A stretch of DNA of 64,000 bases from Methylocystis silviterrae (GTDB lineage: Bacteria > Pseudomonadota > Alphaproteobacteria > Rhizobiales > Beijerinckiaceae), in assembly GCF_013350005.1 (NCBI RefSeq), contig NZ_JABVWW010000011.1, positions 1 to 64,000 of the forward strand, given 5' to 3'. A program made the translations under genes and the position numbers. The notes beneath the pieces are model-generated. The model was not told the DNA's origin and did not search any database. It saw only the letters and a program-made list of their open reading frames with translations. This document shows positions 34,946-44,538 of the stretch, one piece after another; the first letter of the stretch is position 1; each line of letters begins with the position of its first letter.

Positions 34946-36273
34946 AAGAAGCCATACGTTCTTACCTCCTTGGGCAACTTTATGAGGAGGTCTGTGAACG
35001 AGATCGCCAAAGCGTCGACGCTCGCTTCAAGGCGATTTACGATCGGATACGTGAACTATATTGGACGATTTCTAGGCTTTTGCGGGGAGTCTGGAAATTT
35101 ATTGGATGGGGTGGGGAGGAACAAAAGGCGCCGCCGTCGTGGATGTTGGTCGATCAGAACATAGTTAGCAACGCGGACTGCGGACGCTTGCTAATCGACG
35201 TAACGCCGACATACCGCAGCGACGTCGGCACTGGCATTCAGCGCGTCGTTCGGGAAGTCGCGAAAGCGGCGATCGCGTCGGGCCAAGGCTTTCCCGTGAC
35301 GATTATCGACGGCCGCCTCTGTTGCCATACCGCGGACGCCAGTGAGCCTGTAGCTATCGATATTCGAAGCGGGGATACTTTTCTTCTACTCGATGCTGGC
35401 TGGATTTACGTCTCAGAATATCGACCGATCATTGACTTGGTCTGGGCCAACGGCGGTCGAAACGTCGTCTGTCTCTACGATCTTTTTCCCATTCTTTACG
35501 CGGCGGGCTTTCCTGCGAGGCTGCGGAGCGGCTTCAGCAAATGGTTCGAGGAGATCGTTCTGTCATGCGATTCCGTCGCAGCAATTTCGAGCAGCGTCGC
35601 GCAGGAGTTTGAGCAGCATTGCGAGGAACGCGGTCTCGCGCGAAAACAGGGACAGAGGGTCGGAGTATGGAAGCTCGGAGCGGATTTTACTGAAGAGGAA
35701 AAAACAAATCCTACGGCGCGCGTTCAAATGATCTGTGACGGTTCTCGCACTTTTTTTCTAAGCGTCGGAACGCTTGCGCCAAATAAAGGTCAGGCTCTCT
35801 CGCTTGCGGCGTTTGAGCGCCTGTGGGCGCGGGGGATCGACGTGGCGTTTGTGATCGTCGGCCGACGGGGATGGAACACGGCGGCTCTCGAGCGGCGCTT
35901 GTGCGAGCATGTTGAGCATGGCGGCCGATTGTTTTGGTTCAGCGATGCGAGCGACGCGGAACTGGGTTGCCTTTATCGAAAGGCTCATGCCGTCATCTGC
36001 GCATCCTATGCGGAAGGTTTTGGCTTGCCGCTGATAGAGGCGGCGCGCGCCGGTGCGCCCGTCATTGCAAGCGACATTGAAATTTTCCATGAAGTGGGAG
36101 GCGAGTCGATCACCTATTTTAATATGCTCGACGCCGACTCATTGGGAACGCGGATTGTCGAGTCGCTTGCATCTGGAAGACGCGGAAGACCGCTGCCGGT
36201 GTTATCATGGAAACAATCGTCTCAGGCGCTACTGGGATTGATACGGAATGATCTCCATTCGGCTGCTTCCTAG
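34942..36273 (+). CDS. Glycosyltransferase family 1/4, paralogue of the preceding gene
   Basis: A 443-residue GT-B enzyme closely paralogous to the upstream gene: the same helical N-terminus (KEAIRSYLLGQLYEEV, ELYWTISRLLRG), LLIDVTPTYRSDVGTGIQRVVREV, FFLSVGTLAPNKGQ, VAFVIVGRRGWNTA and the EGFGLPLIE motif. The GTG start overlaps the upstream stop (GTGA), so translation is coupled. GC content drops compared with the housekeeping regions. It converges on a broken methyltransferase fragment. Confidence 0.85.
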   Translation: MKEAIRSYLLGQLYEEVCERDRQSVDARFKAIYDRIRELYWTISRLLRGVWKFIGWGGEEQKAPPSWMLVDQNIVSNADCGRLLIDVTPTYRSDVGTGIQRVVREVAKAAIASGQGFPVTIIDGRLCCHTADASEPVAIDIRSGDTFLLLDAGWIYVSEYRPIIDLVWANGGRNVVCLYDLFPILYAAGFPARLRSGFSKWFEEIVLSCDSVAAISSSVAQEFEQHCEERGLARKQGQRVGVWKLGADFTEEEKTNPTARVQMICDGSRTFFLSVGTLAPNKGQALSLAAFERLWARGIDVAFVIVGRRGWNTAALERRLCEHVEHGGRLFWFSDASDAELGCLYRKAHAVICASYAEGFGLPLIEAARAGAPVIASDIEIFHEVGGESITYFNMLDADSLGTRIVESLASGRRGRPLPVLSWKQSSQALLGLIRNDLHSAAS

Positions 36274-36533
36274 AATCGGAACGCCCCGATGACGATGTCC
36301 GCTGAGCGCGGGTCATTGGTCGAATCAAGGAGCGTGGGGAATATTTCGTCGCTGTCCTTTGCCTTATAGCGGCTGCGACGAGCGAAGGCGGCTTCGATGA
36401 CGTCCGGCGCTGGCACGTTCATCACATTGCATAAGGGTCCGCAATTATTAGCGTGAATATGCGCAGGCCCAAACCGTCTGGATAACTTCTCAAATACCCG
36501 TGCGCGCGCCCCAAGCGAAACAGCCCCCGGCAA
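36270..36533 (-). pseudogene. C-terminal fragment of a methyltransferase
   Basis: The 87 codons encode ARVFEKLSRRFGPAHIHANN, then PDVIEAAFARRSRY and an acidic end. 'H.HANN.G.......PDVIE..F.RR' is the usual C-terminal signature of methyltransferases found in glycan clusters. The SAM-binding N-terminal half is missing: upstream sequence to 36650 has no matching frame. It overlaps the end of the preceding glycosyltransferase by 4 bases and is most likely a decayed gene. Confidence 0.55.
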
Positions 36534-36650
36534 ACCCGGGGCGGTTCAACATCTCTTGATGGCCGCTTAGCAATGCTTCATGGCGCCACTGAATATCGGC
36601 TATCGACGAGCAAGGAGCGCGCTTGGCGAAACCGTATGAAGCGGACGAAC

Positions 36651-38000
36651 CTATTTCAACTGATAAGATTGTGTTCGCACCATATCGAGAAGCTGCTGAG
36701 TCGACTGCTTCCAACCGGGAACTTCGATTTTTTGGGGTTGCCTCTCCTTAGTCATGGCCTCCAGCAATTTGCGCGCGAGATCTGAGCTATCTAAAGCTCT
36801 GAAATAGGAAATATTTTTGCCGCCCACTTCTCGAAAAATAGGAATGTCGGATGCAATCACCGGCAGCCCGTCATTTGCTGCCTCGATAATGGGAAGACCG
36901 AATCCTTCTGCGATCGAAGCAAAGACCAGCGCATGCGCGGAACTGTACAAGCAGTGCAATTCTGCGTCATTTGCATTCTGCAACCAGTGCAAACGCTTTC
37001 TATGCTCCTCGTGTTCAAGAATTCTTCGTTGCAAAACATCGCTCATCCAGCCGTAACGGCCAACGATGACGAAATGAACGTCGATCCCGTGTTTCCACAA
37101 CTCCTCCATCGCATCAAGTGAAACATGGTACCCTTTGCGCGGCTCGAGCGTTCCGACGCTTAAAAAAAACGGAGATGATGTTCGCGTGATAGCGGCGACG
37201 TCAGCGCCTACGGGCAATGTTTTACTGTAGCGGAAATTGCCTCCGAGCTGGAACCAACCGACCGGCATTCGAACGGGCTGAGGCAAGCCCGTCAAGTGCG
37301 CCTTCAGTTCATGCGCTACAGTTTCGGAGATGCAAACCGCTGCGTCGGACTCGCAAACTATTGCGCTGAACCAATTTTCATAATGCTGCAGCTGCTCGGG
37401 ACTGAACGACCATGGTATCGTTTTCGGTAGCAGATCGTATATGCAGACAACGTTTTGGCCGTCTAGGCTTCTGACGGCTTTCATAGCCGCAGAATAGCTC
37501 TCCAAATCCGCCGCTGGCGCATCCAAAAGCAGCAAGATGTCGCCGGGCGCCAATTCAACAGAATCCGAGGAGATCGCATTCCTGAAATATGGATAAAACC
37601 TGTCCTTAATACGAAGAACCGGGAGAGCCGCGCCCATTTCAGCGCCAGCGAAAGCAATTTCCTTCACGACCCGCTGGATCCCAGTTTCTTTTCCCGACAA
37701 ATGGGTAGACGCGACATCGATCAACATCCTCCCGCAGTCTGAAGCCTGAATGCAGGAGCTGCGTGGGATGGACGGGCGTTGGCGAAGGAGCTGATCGACG
37801 CGGTTCGTCGTTTGCCATCGGCCGTCATGCAAAAAACCCAACCCAATAAATCGGGTTGTCGACCAATAGAACTCGAGCATACGCTTCAAAAAAAAATCTC
37901 TGAGCCGGCTCTTCTTTGGTTTCTCGTGGTTCTTGAGATAAAAATACTCGCTGTATAAAACATCTAAAAAGTAGCGGCTTACGGCGCTATTGTTGTCCAT
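36651..38000 (-). CDS. Glycosyltransferase family 1/4, third paralogue
   Basis: A 449-residue GT-B enzyme on the opposite strand to the other two. It shares their N-terminal extension (LRDFFLKRMLEFYWSTTRFI, GLGFLHDGRW), SGKETGIQRVVKEIAFAG, FFLSVGTLEPRKGYHVSLDA, HFVIVGRYGWMSD and the EGFGLPIIE motif. It is relatively A/T-rich. Its start is 27 bases after the OpgG-type gene stop, so both may be read from the same transcript. Confidence 0.85.
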   Translation of the reverse strand: MDNNSAVSRYFLDVLYSEYFYLKNHEKPKKSRLRDFFLKRMLEFYWSTTRFIGLGFLHDGRWQTTNRVDQLLRQRPSIPRSSCIQASDCGRMLIDVASTHLSGKETGIQRVVKEIAFAGAEMGAALPVLRIKDRFYPYFRNAISSDSVELAPGDILLLLDAPAADLESYSAAMKAVRSLDGQNVVCIYDLLPKTIPWSFSPEQLQHYENWFSAIVCESDAAVCISETVAHELKAHLTGLPQPVRMPVGWFQLGGNFRYSKTLPVGADVAAITRTSSPFFLSVGTLEPRKGYHVSLDAMEELWKHGIDVHFVIVGRYGWMSDVLQRRILEHEEHRKRLHWLQNANDAELHCLYSSAHALVFASIAEGFGLPIIEAANDGLPVIASDIPIFREVGGKNISYFRALDSSDLARKLLEAMTKERQPQKIEVPGWKQSTQQLLDMVRTQSYQLK

Positions 38001-38027
38001 AATTGTCTCCGGAGAAAATACTCGACG

Positions 38028-39611
38028 TTACAACGGGTGGTATTGATACAGCCAATTTTCCGAAAGCACGTCATCGCCGTTCTTGAGGAACAGGCGCATC
38101 TCCACAGGCTCAGAGCCTTCGACGGTGAGGTCAAATTGCGCCCGCCAATGGCCCGGCACATTGTCAAAAACCGCTTCGGTGAACACGTAGGAGAATGTTC
38201 CGCGCGACGCCCATAACACGGGTTCGGGCTTCACCCCGAAGGGGAGCTTGGCGAGGGGCTCGCCGAGAAATTCCACCATGAACTTCCGGACGCCCTTGGG
38301 CCGCGGCCTGCCGGGCTGGCCGCCGTTGCCGAGCCTCGTCGCGACGCAGCGCGCGAGCTTGGTCGGATAGGGCTCGTCCGCAAGCCAATACAGCCGATAG
38401 GAATATTCAAAGGAGGCGCCGGGAACGGCGGGCTTCTCGGGCGCCCAGATGACGACGATGTTGTCGTGGATCTCGTCGTCCGTCGGGATTTCGATGAGTT
38501 GAATCGCGCCCTTGCCCCAATCGCCTTTGGGTTCGATCCAGACGCTCGGACGGCGATCGTAGAAGACGTTGTCGAGATAATGGTCGTAATTGCGGTCGCG
38601 CTGCATCAGGCCGAAGCCCTTTGGATTATTGTCGCCAAACGCCGACGCCATGACCCGGTTCGGATTGTTCAACGGCCGCCACAAGCGCTCGCCCGCGCCG
38701 GTCCACATGCTCAGCCCGTCCGAATCATGCACTTCCGGCCGCCAATCGATGGCCGTCGGCTTTGCAGTCTCCGAGAACCAGAACATCGAGGTGAGCGGCG
38801 CGACGCCAAAGCGCGTGAAGGCGCCGCGCAGATACAGCGAGCAGTCGATGTCCATGACGACGCCCTTGCCGCGCGTCATCAGGAAGCGATAGGCGCCCAC
38901 AATCGACGGCCCTTCGAGCAGCGCATGCAGGACGACGCCGTCGGCGGTCTCCGGGCCGATGTAAATTTCGGTGAAATCGGGGAATTCTTCGTTTGATCCT
39001 GCCTGCCAGGTATCGAGCGCGACGCCGCGCGCCGACATGCCATATTGCCGCAATTCGCCGATCGCGCGGAAATATGACGCGCCCAGAAACGCCACCCAGT
39101 CGTTCTTCTTCCAGTCGAGCGCGCCGTCCTTGGCCTCCTGAATGCGAAATCCCGCGAAGCCGGCGCCGGGCGGCAGTTGGCGGGCGATCGAATCCGCCGG
39201 CATATTGAAGTAGCTCGTATCGTAAAGAACCTCGCGCGCCTCGCCGTTTTCAACGACATTCATGCGCACGGCCTTCTTGAAGAACATCCCAAGGTGGAAG
39301 AACTCTACGGGGAAGCGGTCCTTGGTGTCGGCGAAAAGCGCGTGATCGGTGTTGTAGGTGATCTGTCCCCACTTCTCGTAGTCGATCTGCGAGGTGATCT
39401 CGGGGGCAGGGATATTCGGCTTGCGGTAAGGCTCTTTGACGAGGCGCTGCGCCGTCTGCTTGAGCGTCTCGAAAGAGAATGGCCGCGGTTCGCCGAGCCG
39501 GAGATTTGAGACGCTCGTCGCCGCCGCGCTGCGAGGTGCGCTTACGGCGCCCAAGGCGCTCGTCGCCGCCGCCGCTTTGAGAAACGAGCGACGATCCTGC
39601 TTGTCGACCAT
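38028..39611 (-). CDS. Periplasmic glucan biosynthesis protein, OpgG/OpgD family
   Basis: A 527-residue protein of the MdoG family that shapes osmoregulated periplasmic glucans. The start at 39611 gives a twin-arginine signal, DRRSFLKAAAAT, directing export by Tat, which is typical of OpgD rather than OpgG. Family segments are ITYNTDHALFAD, FPVEFFHLGMFFKKAV, SSYFRAIG-like GASYFRAIGELRQYG and NNPKGFGLMQRDR. OpgG and OpgD cannot be separated by eye. Periplasmic glucans are osmolytes and envelope components in Rhizobiales. Confidence 0.9.
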   Translation of the reverse strand: MVDKQDRRSFLKAAAATSALGAVSAPRSAAATSVSNLRLGEPRPFSFETLKQTAQRLVKEPYRKPNIPAPEITSQIDYEKWGQITYNTDHALFADTKDRFPVEFFHLGMFFKKAVRMNVVENGEAREVLYDTSYFNMPADSIARQLPPGAGFAGFRIQEAKDGALDWKKNDWVAFLGASYFRAIGELRQYGMSARGVALDTWQAGSNEEFPDFTEIYIGPETADGVVLHALLEGPSIVGAYRFLMTRGKGVVMDIDCSLYLRGAFTRFGVAPLTSMFWFSETAKPTAIDWRPEVHDSDGLSMWTGAGERLWRPLNNPNRVMASAFGDNNPKGFGLMQRDRNYDHYLDNVFYDRRPSVWIEPKGDWGKGAIQLIEIPTDDEIHDNIVVIWAPEKPAVPGASFEYSYRLYWLADEPYPTKLARCVATRLGNGGQPGRPRPKGVRKFMVEFLGEPLAKLPFGVKPEPVLWASRGTFSYVFTEAVFDNVPGHWRAQFDLTVEGSEPVEMRLFLKNGDDVLSENWLYQYHPL

Positions 39612-39712
39612 CTCGGCGTCCTTGTTACGAAGTTTGGGAGATGTGCGCTTGGGCCTGCGTCCGCCGCGAGTCATTCGTGGGGCGCGAGACATGAGGGCGC
39701 GAGACCCTTTAT

Positions 39713-39946
39713 TCAGCCGCGAATCGGCTCATTGCGGATCGCGGTCCGCATGAAGAAATAGAGTCCGATCAGCCCCGCGAGGGAGAATATAATTTCGAGC
39801 GAGCGGCTGATGAGCGGATCAAGCTGAAAAAGGCCGCCCAGCGCCCAGCCGGCGGCCCAGGACGCGCCGACAAGCTCGGTGCCGACCAAGACCGCCACGG
39901 CGACGAGCGTTGACAGATGCAGATAATTGATGGGCTTCTTGCTCAT
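39713..39946 (-). CDS. Small two-helix membrane protein
   Basis: A 77-residue protein with two hydrophobic segments (YLHLSTLVAVAVLVGTELVG and LEIIFSLAGLIGLYFFM). Length, composition and an in-frame start shortly after a gene gap support it being real. Function unknown. It lies upstream of the OpgG-type gene on the same strand, 101 bases away. Confidence 0.6.
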   Translation of the reverse strand: MSKKPINYLHLSTLVAVAVLVGTELVGASWAAGWALGGLFQLDPLISRSLEIIFSLAGLIGLYFFMRTAIRNEPIRG

Positions 39947-40217
39947 GGCCTCATTCTCGAGCTCGACCCGTTAACAGGCGGCCAACGCCGCGCTCACGTT
40001 TTGCTATAGCAAAGGCAGCTGCAAGGCAAGCCGGAGGGACCGCGCCGCGTGCGTCCACGAGCGCGATATCACGGATCTGGAACGCTAATTGACGCGCGAC
40101 GCGATCGCGCGCCGCTTCCGGCAGTCTTTCCGCTTGTATGTTTTGGCGTCGCGCTGATAATCGGCGCCGCCGAAGGCGCGGCGCGCTCGCCACGTCGCGA
40201 ATTCGAAGAGGTGACGC

Positions 40218-41684
40218 TTGTTCCAAGGCGCCAGCAAGAGCTATCTGAACCGCAAGTCCGTCCTCAAGATCATCGCCGATCACGATGCCGCCGCGGACGG
40301 AGATGGCCTCAAGCGCGCGCTTGGCTGGGCGTCGTTGATGTCGCTTGGAGTCGGCGGAATCATCGGCGCCGGCATTTTCGTGCTGACCGGCACGGCGGCG
40401 GCGAATTACGCCGGGCCCGGCGTCATGATCTCCTTCATACTGTCGGGGCTCGCATGCGCCTTCGTCGCGCTCTGCTACGCGGAGCTTGCGTCGCTTATTC
40501 CCGTCTCGGGGAGCACCTACACATACACATATGTGACGCTCGGCGAGATTTTCGCTTGGATCATCGGCTGGAATCTGGTGCTCGAATATGCCGCCGGCGC
40601 GGCCACGGTCGCGGTCGGCTGGGGCGGCTATTTCAATCGCGTCATGGAAGGGCTTGGCATACATGTGCCGCCTGAACTGACGACGGCCTTTTTTGCCGAT
40701 CCGACCGCGCATGGGGCGCCGCCCGGCGCCGTGCATGGGTTGTTCAATGTTCCCGCCGCCGGAATCGTTCTTTTGCTGACCGCGCTGCTCGTGCGCGGCA
40801 CGTCCGAGTCGACGCTGTTCAATAACGTCATCGTCGCCATCAAGGTCACTGTCGTGCTGATGGTGATCGTATTTGGCGCTGCGCATATCGATCATGCCAA
40901 TTGGTCGCCGCTCATTCCGGAGAACACGGGCGAGTTCGGAACTTACGGCTGGAGCGGCGTCGTGCGCGGCGCTTCGGTGGTGTTCTTCGCCTATATAGGA
41001 TTCGACTCCGTCTCGACCGCGGCGCAGGAGGCGCATAATCCACAGCGGGACGTGCCGATCGGCATCGTCGGCTCGCTCATCATCTGCACGATACTCTACG
41101 TGGCCGTTGCGGCGGTGGCGACCGGCGTCGTCAACTACAAGGAGCTGGGCGTTCCGGACCCGATGGCGCTGGTCATGGATCGCACCGGCGTCTCGTGGCT
41201 CGCCTGGGCGGTGAAGCTCGGCGCGCTGGCCGGACTGACGACGGCGATTCTGGTGCTGCTCTACGGACAGACGCGCATTTTCTTCGCCATGGCGCATGAT
41301 GGCCTGCTGCCCCCGATCTTTGCGAGGCTTCACCCGGCATGGCGCACGCCCGCCGTAAGCCAGATCCTCGTCGGCGTGGTCGTGGCGCTCGCGGCGGGTC
41401 TGTTGCCGCTCGATATTCTCGGCGAAATGGTGAGCATCGGGACGCTGGCGGCTTTCGCGCTCGTTTGCTTGGCGGTGCTGCGCCTGCGTCGAATGCACCC
41501 GGAACTCCGCCGCCCGTTCCGCGCGCCGGGGATCCCATGGTTGCCGGTCGCCGGCATTTTGTCCTGTTTCGCTTTGATGGTCGCGCTTCCGCTCGACACT
41601 TGGCTGCGGCTGCTGATCTGGACCGTCATCGGGGTCGCAATCTACCTCTTTTATGGCCTCAAGCACGCCAAACGCCTTCATTAG
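40218..41684 (+). CDS. Amino acid permease, APC superfamily (cationic amino acid transporter type)
   Basis: A 488-residue transporter with about 12 membrane segments. The first helix carries the APC signature GVGGIIGAGIFVLTGTAA; also FVALCYAELASLIPVSGSTYTYTY and GFDSVSTAAQEAHNPQRDVPIGI, as in CAT-type amino acid permeases (YfnA-like). The TTG at 40218 is used because an AGAGG site lies 7 bases before it and no in-frame ATG precedes the first helix. The substrate is unproven. Confidence 0.87.
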   Translation: MFQGASKSYLNRKSVLKIIADHDAAADGDGLKRALGWASLMSLGVGGIIGAGIFVLTGTAAANYAGPGVMISFILSGLACAFVALCYAELASLIPVSGSTYTYTYVTLGEIFAWIIGWNLVLEYAAGAATVAVGWGGYFNRVMEGLGIHVPPELTTAFFADPTAHGAPPGAVHGLFNVPAAGIVLLLTALLVRGTSESTLFNNVIVAIKVTVVLMVIVFGAAHIDHANWSPLIPENTGEFGTYGWSGVVRGASVVFFAYIGFDSVSTAAQEAHNPQRDVPIGIVGSLIICTILYVAVAAVATGVVNYKELGVPDPMALVMDRTGVSWLAWAVKLGALAGLTTAILVLLYGQTRIFFAMAHDGLLPPIFARLHPAWRTPAVSQILVGVVVALAAGLLPLDILGEMVSIGTLAAFALVCLAVLRLRRMHPELRRPFRAPGIPWLPVAGILSCFALMVALPLDTWLRLLIWTVIGVAIYLFYGLKHAKRLH

Positions 41685-41830
41685 GCGGCTGGCGCGACTG
41701 TATTGACGGTATGAAAGCGCGGATGGGGGAACCCTTGGCCGCCGGCGAGGTTACGACTTAGTCCCGATCCTTCGTCGCAGCGGAGCGATCGGGCGTGACC
41801 TTTCGGAACGTCAATCGGGGTTCTCGCGAT

Positions 41831-43273
41831 ATGAATGCGCCGGCGATCGTCTGGTTTCGCAATGATTTGCGCATCTCTGACAATCCGGCGCTTTTGGCGG
41901 CTGCCCGAACGGGAGCGCCGCTCGTCGCCCTTTACATCCTGGACGATGAAAGCCCCGGAGAATGGCGGACCGGCGCCGCGGCGCGTTGGTGGCTGCACCA
42001 TTCTCTGAGGGCGCTGTCCCAGAGCCTCGACGGCAGGGGCGTGTCGCTGACCCTGCGCCGGGGGCGCGCTCATTACGTCTTCGAGCAGATTGTCGCCGAA
42101 ACCGGCGCCGACGCCGTCTTTTGGAACAAGCTTTACGAGCCTTGGGCGATCCGGCGAGATGCGGAACTCGAGGCGCAGCTGCGCGAGGATGCCGTAGAAA
42201 CTCATTGTTTCCATGATTCTGTACTCTTCGAGCCGGAGAAGCTTCGCACCAAACAGGGCGAGAATTTCCGGTTGTTCACGCCTTTTTGGCGGGCCTGCCT
42301 CGCCGCGCCGCCGCCGGAGCGGCCCCTTCCGGCGCCCGAAATCCTGCACGCCGCGCCGCTTCCGCCCGACAGCGACGATCTCGACGCATGGCGGCTGCTG
42401 CCACAGAACCCCGATTGGGCGATCGGCATGCGCAAGGTCTGGCTCGTCGGCGAGACGGCGGCGCGCGCCGAGCTTGCAGACTTCGCGCGCCACCATGTCG
42501 GCGACTACAAGGTCGAACGCGACTTCATGGGCCGCGTCGGCGTTTCCAGGCTTTCCCCGCATCTGCACTTTGGCGAATTGTCGCCGCGCGAAGTCTGGCA
42601 CGCGATCAGCGAGCCTGGGAGCATCGGCGGCGAAGCCTATCTGAGGGAACTTGGCTGGCGGGAGTTCTGCCATCACTTGCTGATCTCCAACTGGGACCTG
42701 CCAGACCGCCCTTTGGATACGACTTTCGAGCGCTTTCCCTATCGCGACGACGAGACGTCGCTCGACGCCTGGCGGAACGGTCAGACCGGCTATCCGCTCG
42801 TCGACGCGGCGATGCGCGAATTGTGGATCACGGGCTGGATGCACAATCGCGCCCGTCTGGTTTCGGCGAGCTTCCTGATCAAGCACCTGCTCATCGACTG
42901 GCGGAAGGGAGAGCGCTGGTTTTGGGACACGCTGGTCGACGCCGATCTCGCCAACAACAGCGCCAATTGGCAGTGGGTGGCGGGCTGCGGGGCGGACGCC
43001 GCGCCTTACTTCCGCATCTTCAATCCCGCGCTTCAGGGTGAAAAATTCGATCCGGACGGCGCCTATGTGCGCCGTTACGTGCCGGAGCTCGCGGCGCTCG
43101 ACGCCCGCTACATCCATCGTCCGTGGGCGGCTCCGGAGGACGTCTTGCGCGCGGCCGGCGTAGTGCTTGGCGTCACCTATCCCCATCCGATCGTCGATCA
43201 CGCCGAAGCCCGCGAGCGCGCGCTCGCCGCTTTCGAGCGGATGCGGAGCCAGGCGTCGTTGCGACCCGCATAG
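41831..43273 (+). CDS. phrB: Deoxyribodipyrimidine photo-lyase (class I CPD photolyase)
   Basis: A 480-residue light-dependent DNA repair enzyme. The N-terminal antenna domain begins IVWFRNDLRISDNPAL. The FAD domain has LSPHLHFGELSPREVW, LREFCHH-like ELGWREFCHHLL, TGYPLVDAAMRELWITGWMHNR and the NNSANWQWVAGCGADAAPYF region that holds FAD and contacts the dimer. ATG 41831 puts the first strand at residue 5. Stand-alone gene. Confidence 0.95.
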   Translation: MNAPAIVWFRNDLRISDNPALLAAARTGAPLVALYILDDESPGEWRTGAAARWWLHHSLRALSQSLDGRGVSLTLRRGRAHYVFEQIVAETGADAVFWNKLYEPWAIRRDAELEAQLREDAVETHCFHDSVLFEPEKLRTKQGENFRLFTPFWRACLAAPPPERPLPAPEILHAAPLPPDSDDLDAWRLLPQNPDWAIGMRKVWLVGETAARAELADFARHHVGDYKVERDFMGRVGVSRLSPHLHFGELSPREVWHAISEPGSIGGEAYLRELGWREFCHHLLISNWDLPDRPLDTTFERFPYRDDETSLDAWRNGQTGYPLVDAAMRELWITGWMHNRARLVSASFLIKHLLIDWRKGERWFWDTLVDADLANNSANWQWVAGCGADAAPYFRIFNPALQGEKFDPDGAYVRRYVPELAALDARYIHRPWAAPEDVLRAAGVVLGVTYPHPIVDHAEARERALAAFERMRSQASLRPA

Positions 43274-43276
43274 CGG

Positions 43277-43351
43277 CATTGCGAGGGGGGCGAAGCCGAC
43301 GAAGCAATCCAGGAGACGCGATATCAGGATTGCTTCGCTTCGCTCGCAATG
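43277..43351. repeat. Dispersed intergenic palindrome
   Basis: Outer arms CATTGCGAG (43277-43285) and CTCGCAATG (43343-43351) enclose GAAGCAATCC (43301-43310) and GGATTGCTTC (43327-43336). This CATTGCGAG/GCAATCC palindrome is a familiar dispersed element in Rhizobiales genomes. It sits between the photolyase gene and cobT. Confidence 0.85.
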
Positions 43352-43427
43352 ACGGCTAAATGGCTTCGCTGCGCCAGAATGACGCGAGCGCTCGCCAATG
43401 TCGCCGCGACCCGGTAAAGCCGGCGGC

Positions 43428-44450
43428 ATGTCTCACGCCATTCATCCCTTCGAAGAAATTCGTATCCTGTTGGCGGCTCTGCCCGACCCCGATCTGCAAG
43501 CCGCGGAGGCGGTCCGCGCGCGCGACGGCCGGCTCACCAAGCCGCCCGGCGCGCTTGGTCGTCTCGAAGAGATCGTCGAATGGCTCGCCGCCTGGCAGGG
43601 CAGGGCGGAGCCCGCGATCGAGCGCCCGCTCGTCGCGGTTTTCGCCGCCAATCACGGCGTCGTGGCGCAGGGCGTTTCGGCTTTCCCGGCGAGCGTCACG
43701 CAGCAGATGGTGGCGAATTTTCTCACTGGCGGCGCCGCGATCAATCAGATCTGCAAGTCCTATGGCGTCGGCCTGAAGGTCTATGAGCTGGCGCTCGAAC
43801 GGCCGACCGCCGACTTTACTGTGGCGCCGGCCATGGACGAGCGCGAAGCGGCGGCGACCTTCGCCTATGGGATGGAGGCGATCCAGGGCGATATTGATCT
43901 CCTCGCCCCTGGCGAGATGGGCATCGGCAATACGACGAGCGCTGCGGCGATCTATGCGGCGCTTTACGGCGGGCCCGCCTCGCGCTGGACCGGACGCGGC
44001 ACGGGCGTCGACGACGCCGGGCTTTCGCGCAAGAACGCCGCGATCGACGCCGCGCTGACGCTGCATGCGCCACATCTCGCCGATCCTTTAGAAATCTTGC
44101 GCCGGCTCGGCGGGCGGGAAATCGCGGCGATGATGGGCGCGATCGCCGCCGCGCGTCTCAACCGCATTCCCGTGGTGCTTGACGGCTATGTCGCCTGCGC
44201 CGCCGCCGCGCTGCTCCACGCGATCGCGCCCGAGTCGATCGCGCATTGCTCAGCGGGCCACGTCTCTGCGGAGGGCGCGCATCGCGACGTTCTGACGCGG
44301 CTTGGAATGCGCCCGCTGCTCGATCTCGACATGCGGCTTGGCGAGGGCTCGGGCGCGGCGCTCGCCATTGGCCTGATCAAAGCCGCGCTCGCGTGTCATA
44401 GGGATATGGCGACTTTTGAGAGCGCGGGCGTATCGGAAAAATCGGAATGA
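43428..44450 (+). CDS. cobT: Nicotinate-nucleotide:dimethylbenzimidazole phosphoribosyltransferase CobT
   Basis: A 340-residue enzyme that activates the lower ligand of cobalamin. Typical segments: RLTKPPGALGRLEEI, VFAANHGVVAQGVSAFP, GEMGIGNTTSAAAI, GTGVDD and LDLDMRLGEGSGAALA with the catalytic Glu near the C-terminus. ATG 43428 fits the family length. No other cobalamin genes lie in the window. Confidence 0.95.
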   Translation: MSHAIHPFEEIRILLAALPDPDLQAAEAVRARDGRLTKPPGALGRLEEIVEWLAAWQGRAEPAIERPLVAVFAANHGVVAQGVSAFPASVTQQMVANFLTGGAAINQICKSYGVGLKVYELALERPTADFTVAPAMDEREAAATFAYGMEAIQGDIDLLAPGEMGIGNTTSAAAIYAALYGGPASRWTGRGTGVDDAGLSRKNAAIDAALTLHAPHLADPLEILRRLGGREIAAMMGAIAAARLNRIPVVLDGYVACAAAALLHAIAPESIAHCSAGHVSAEGAHRDVLTRLGMRPLLDLDMRLGEGSGAALAIGLIKAALACHRDMATFESAGVSEKSE

Positions 44451-44538
44451 TTCATGGATGGCCGGCGGCTTGCTCTCAAGAAACTGTCACGTCCGGAGCG
44501 CATTGAAGTCAAAACCGACCCCTGAGGAGCGCGGTTGC

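Noticed and set aside
39951..41681. A 576-codon open frame on the minus strand
   Set aside because: It is antisense to the amino acid permease; very rich in Arg, Gln and His with no domain.
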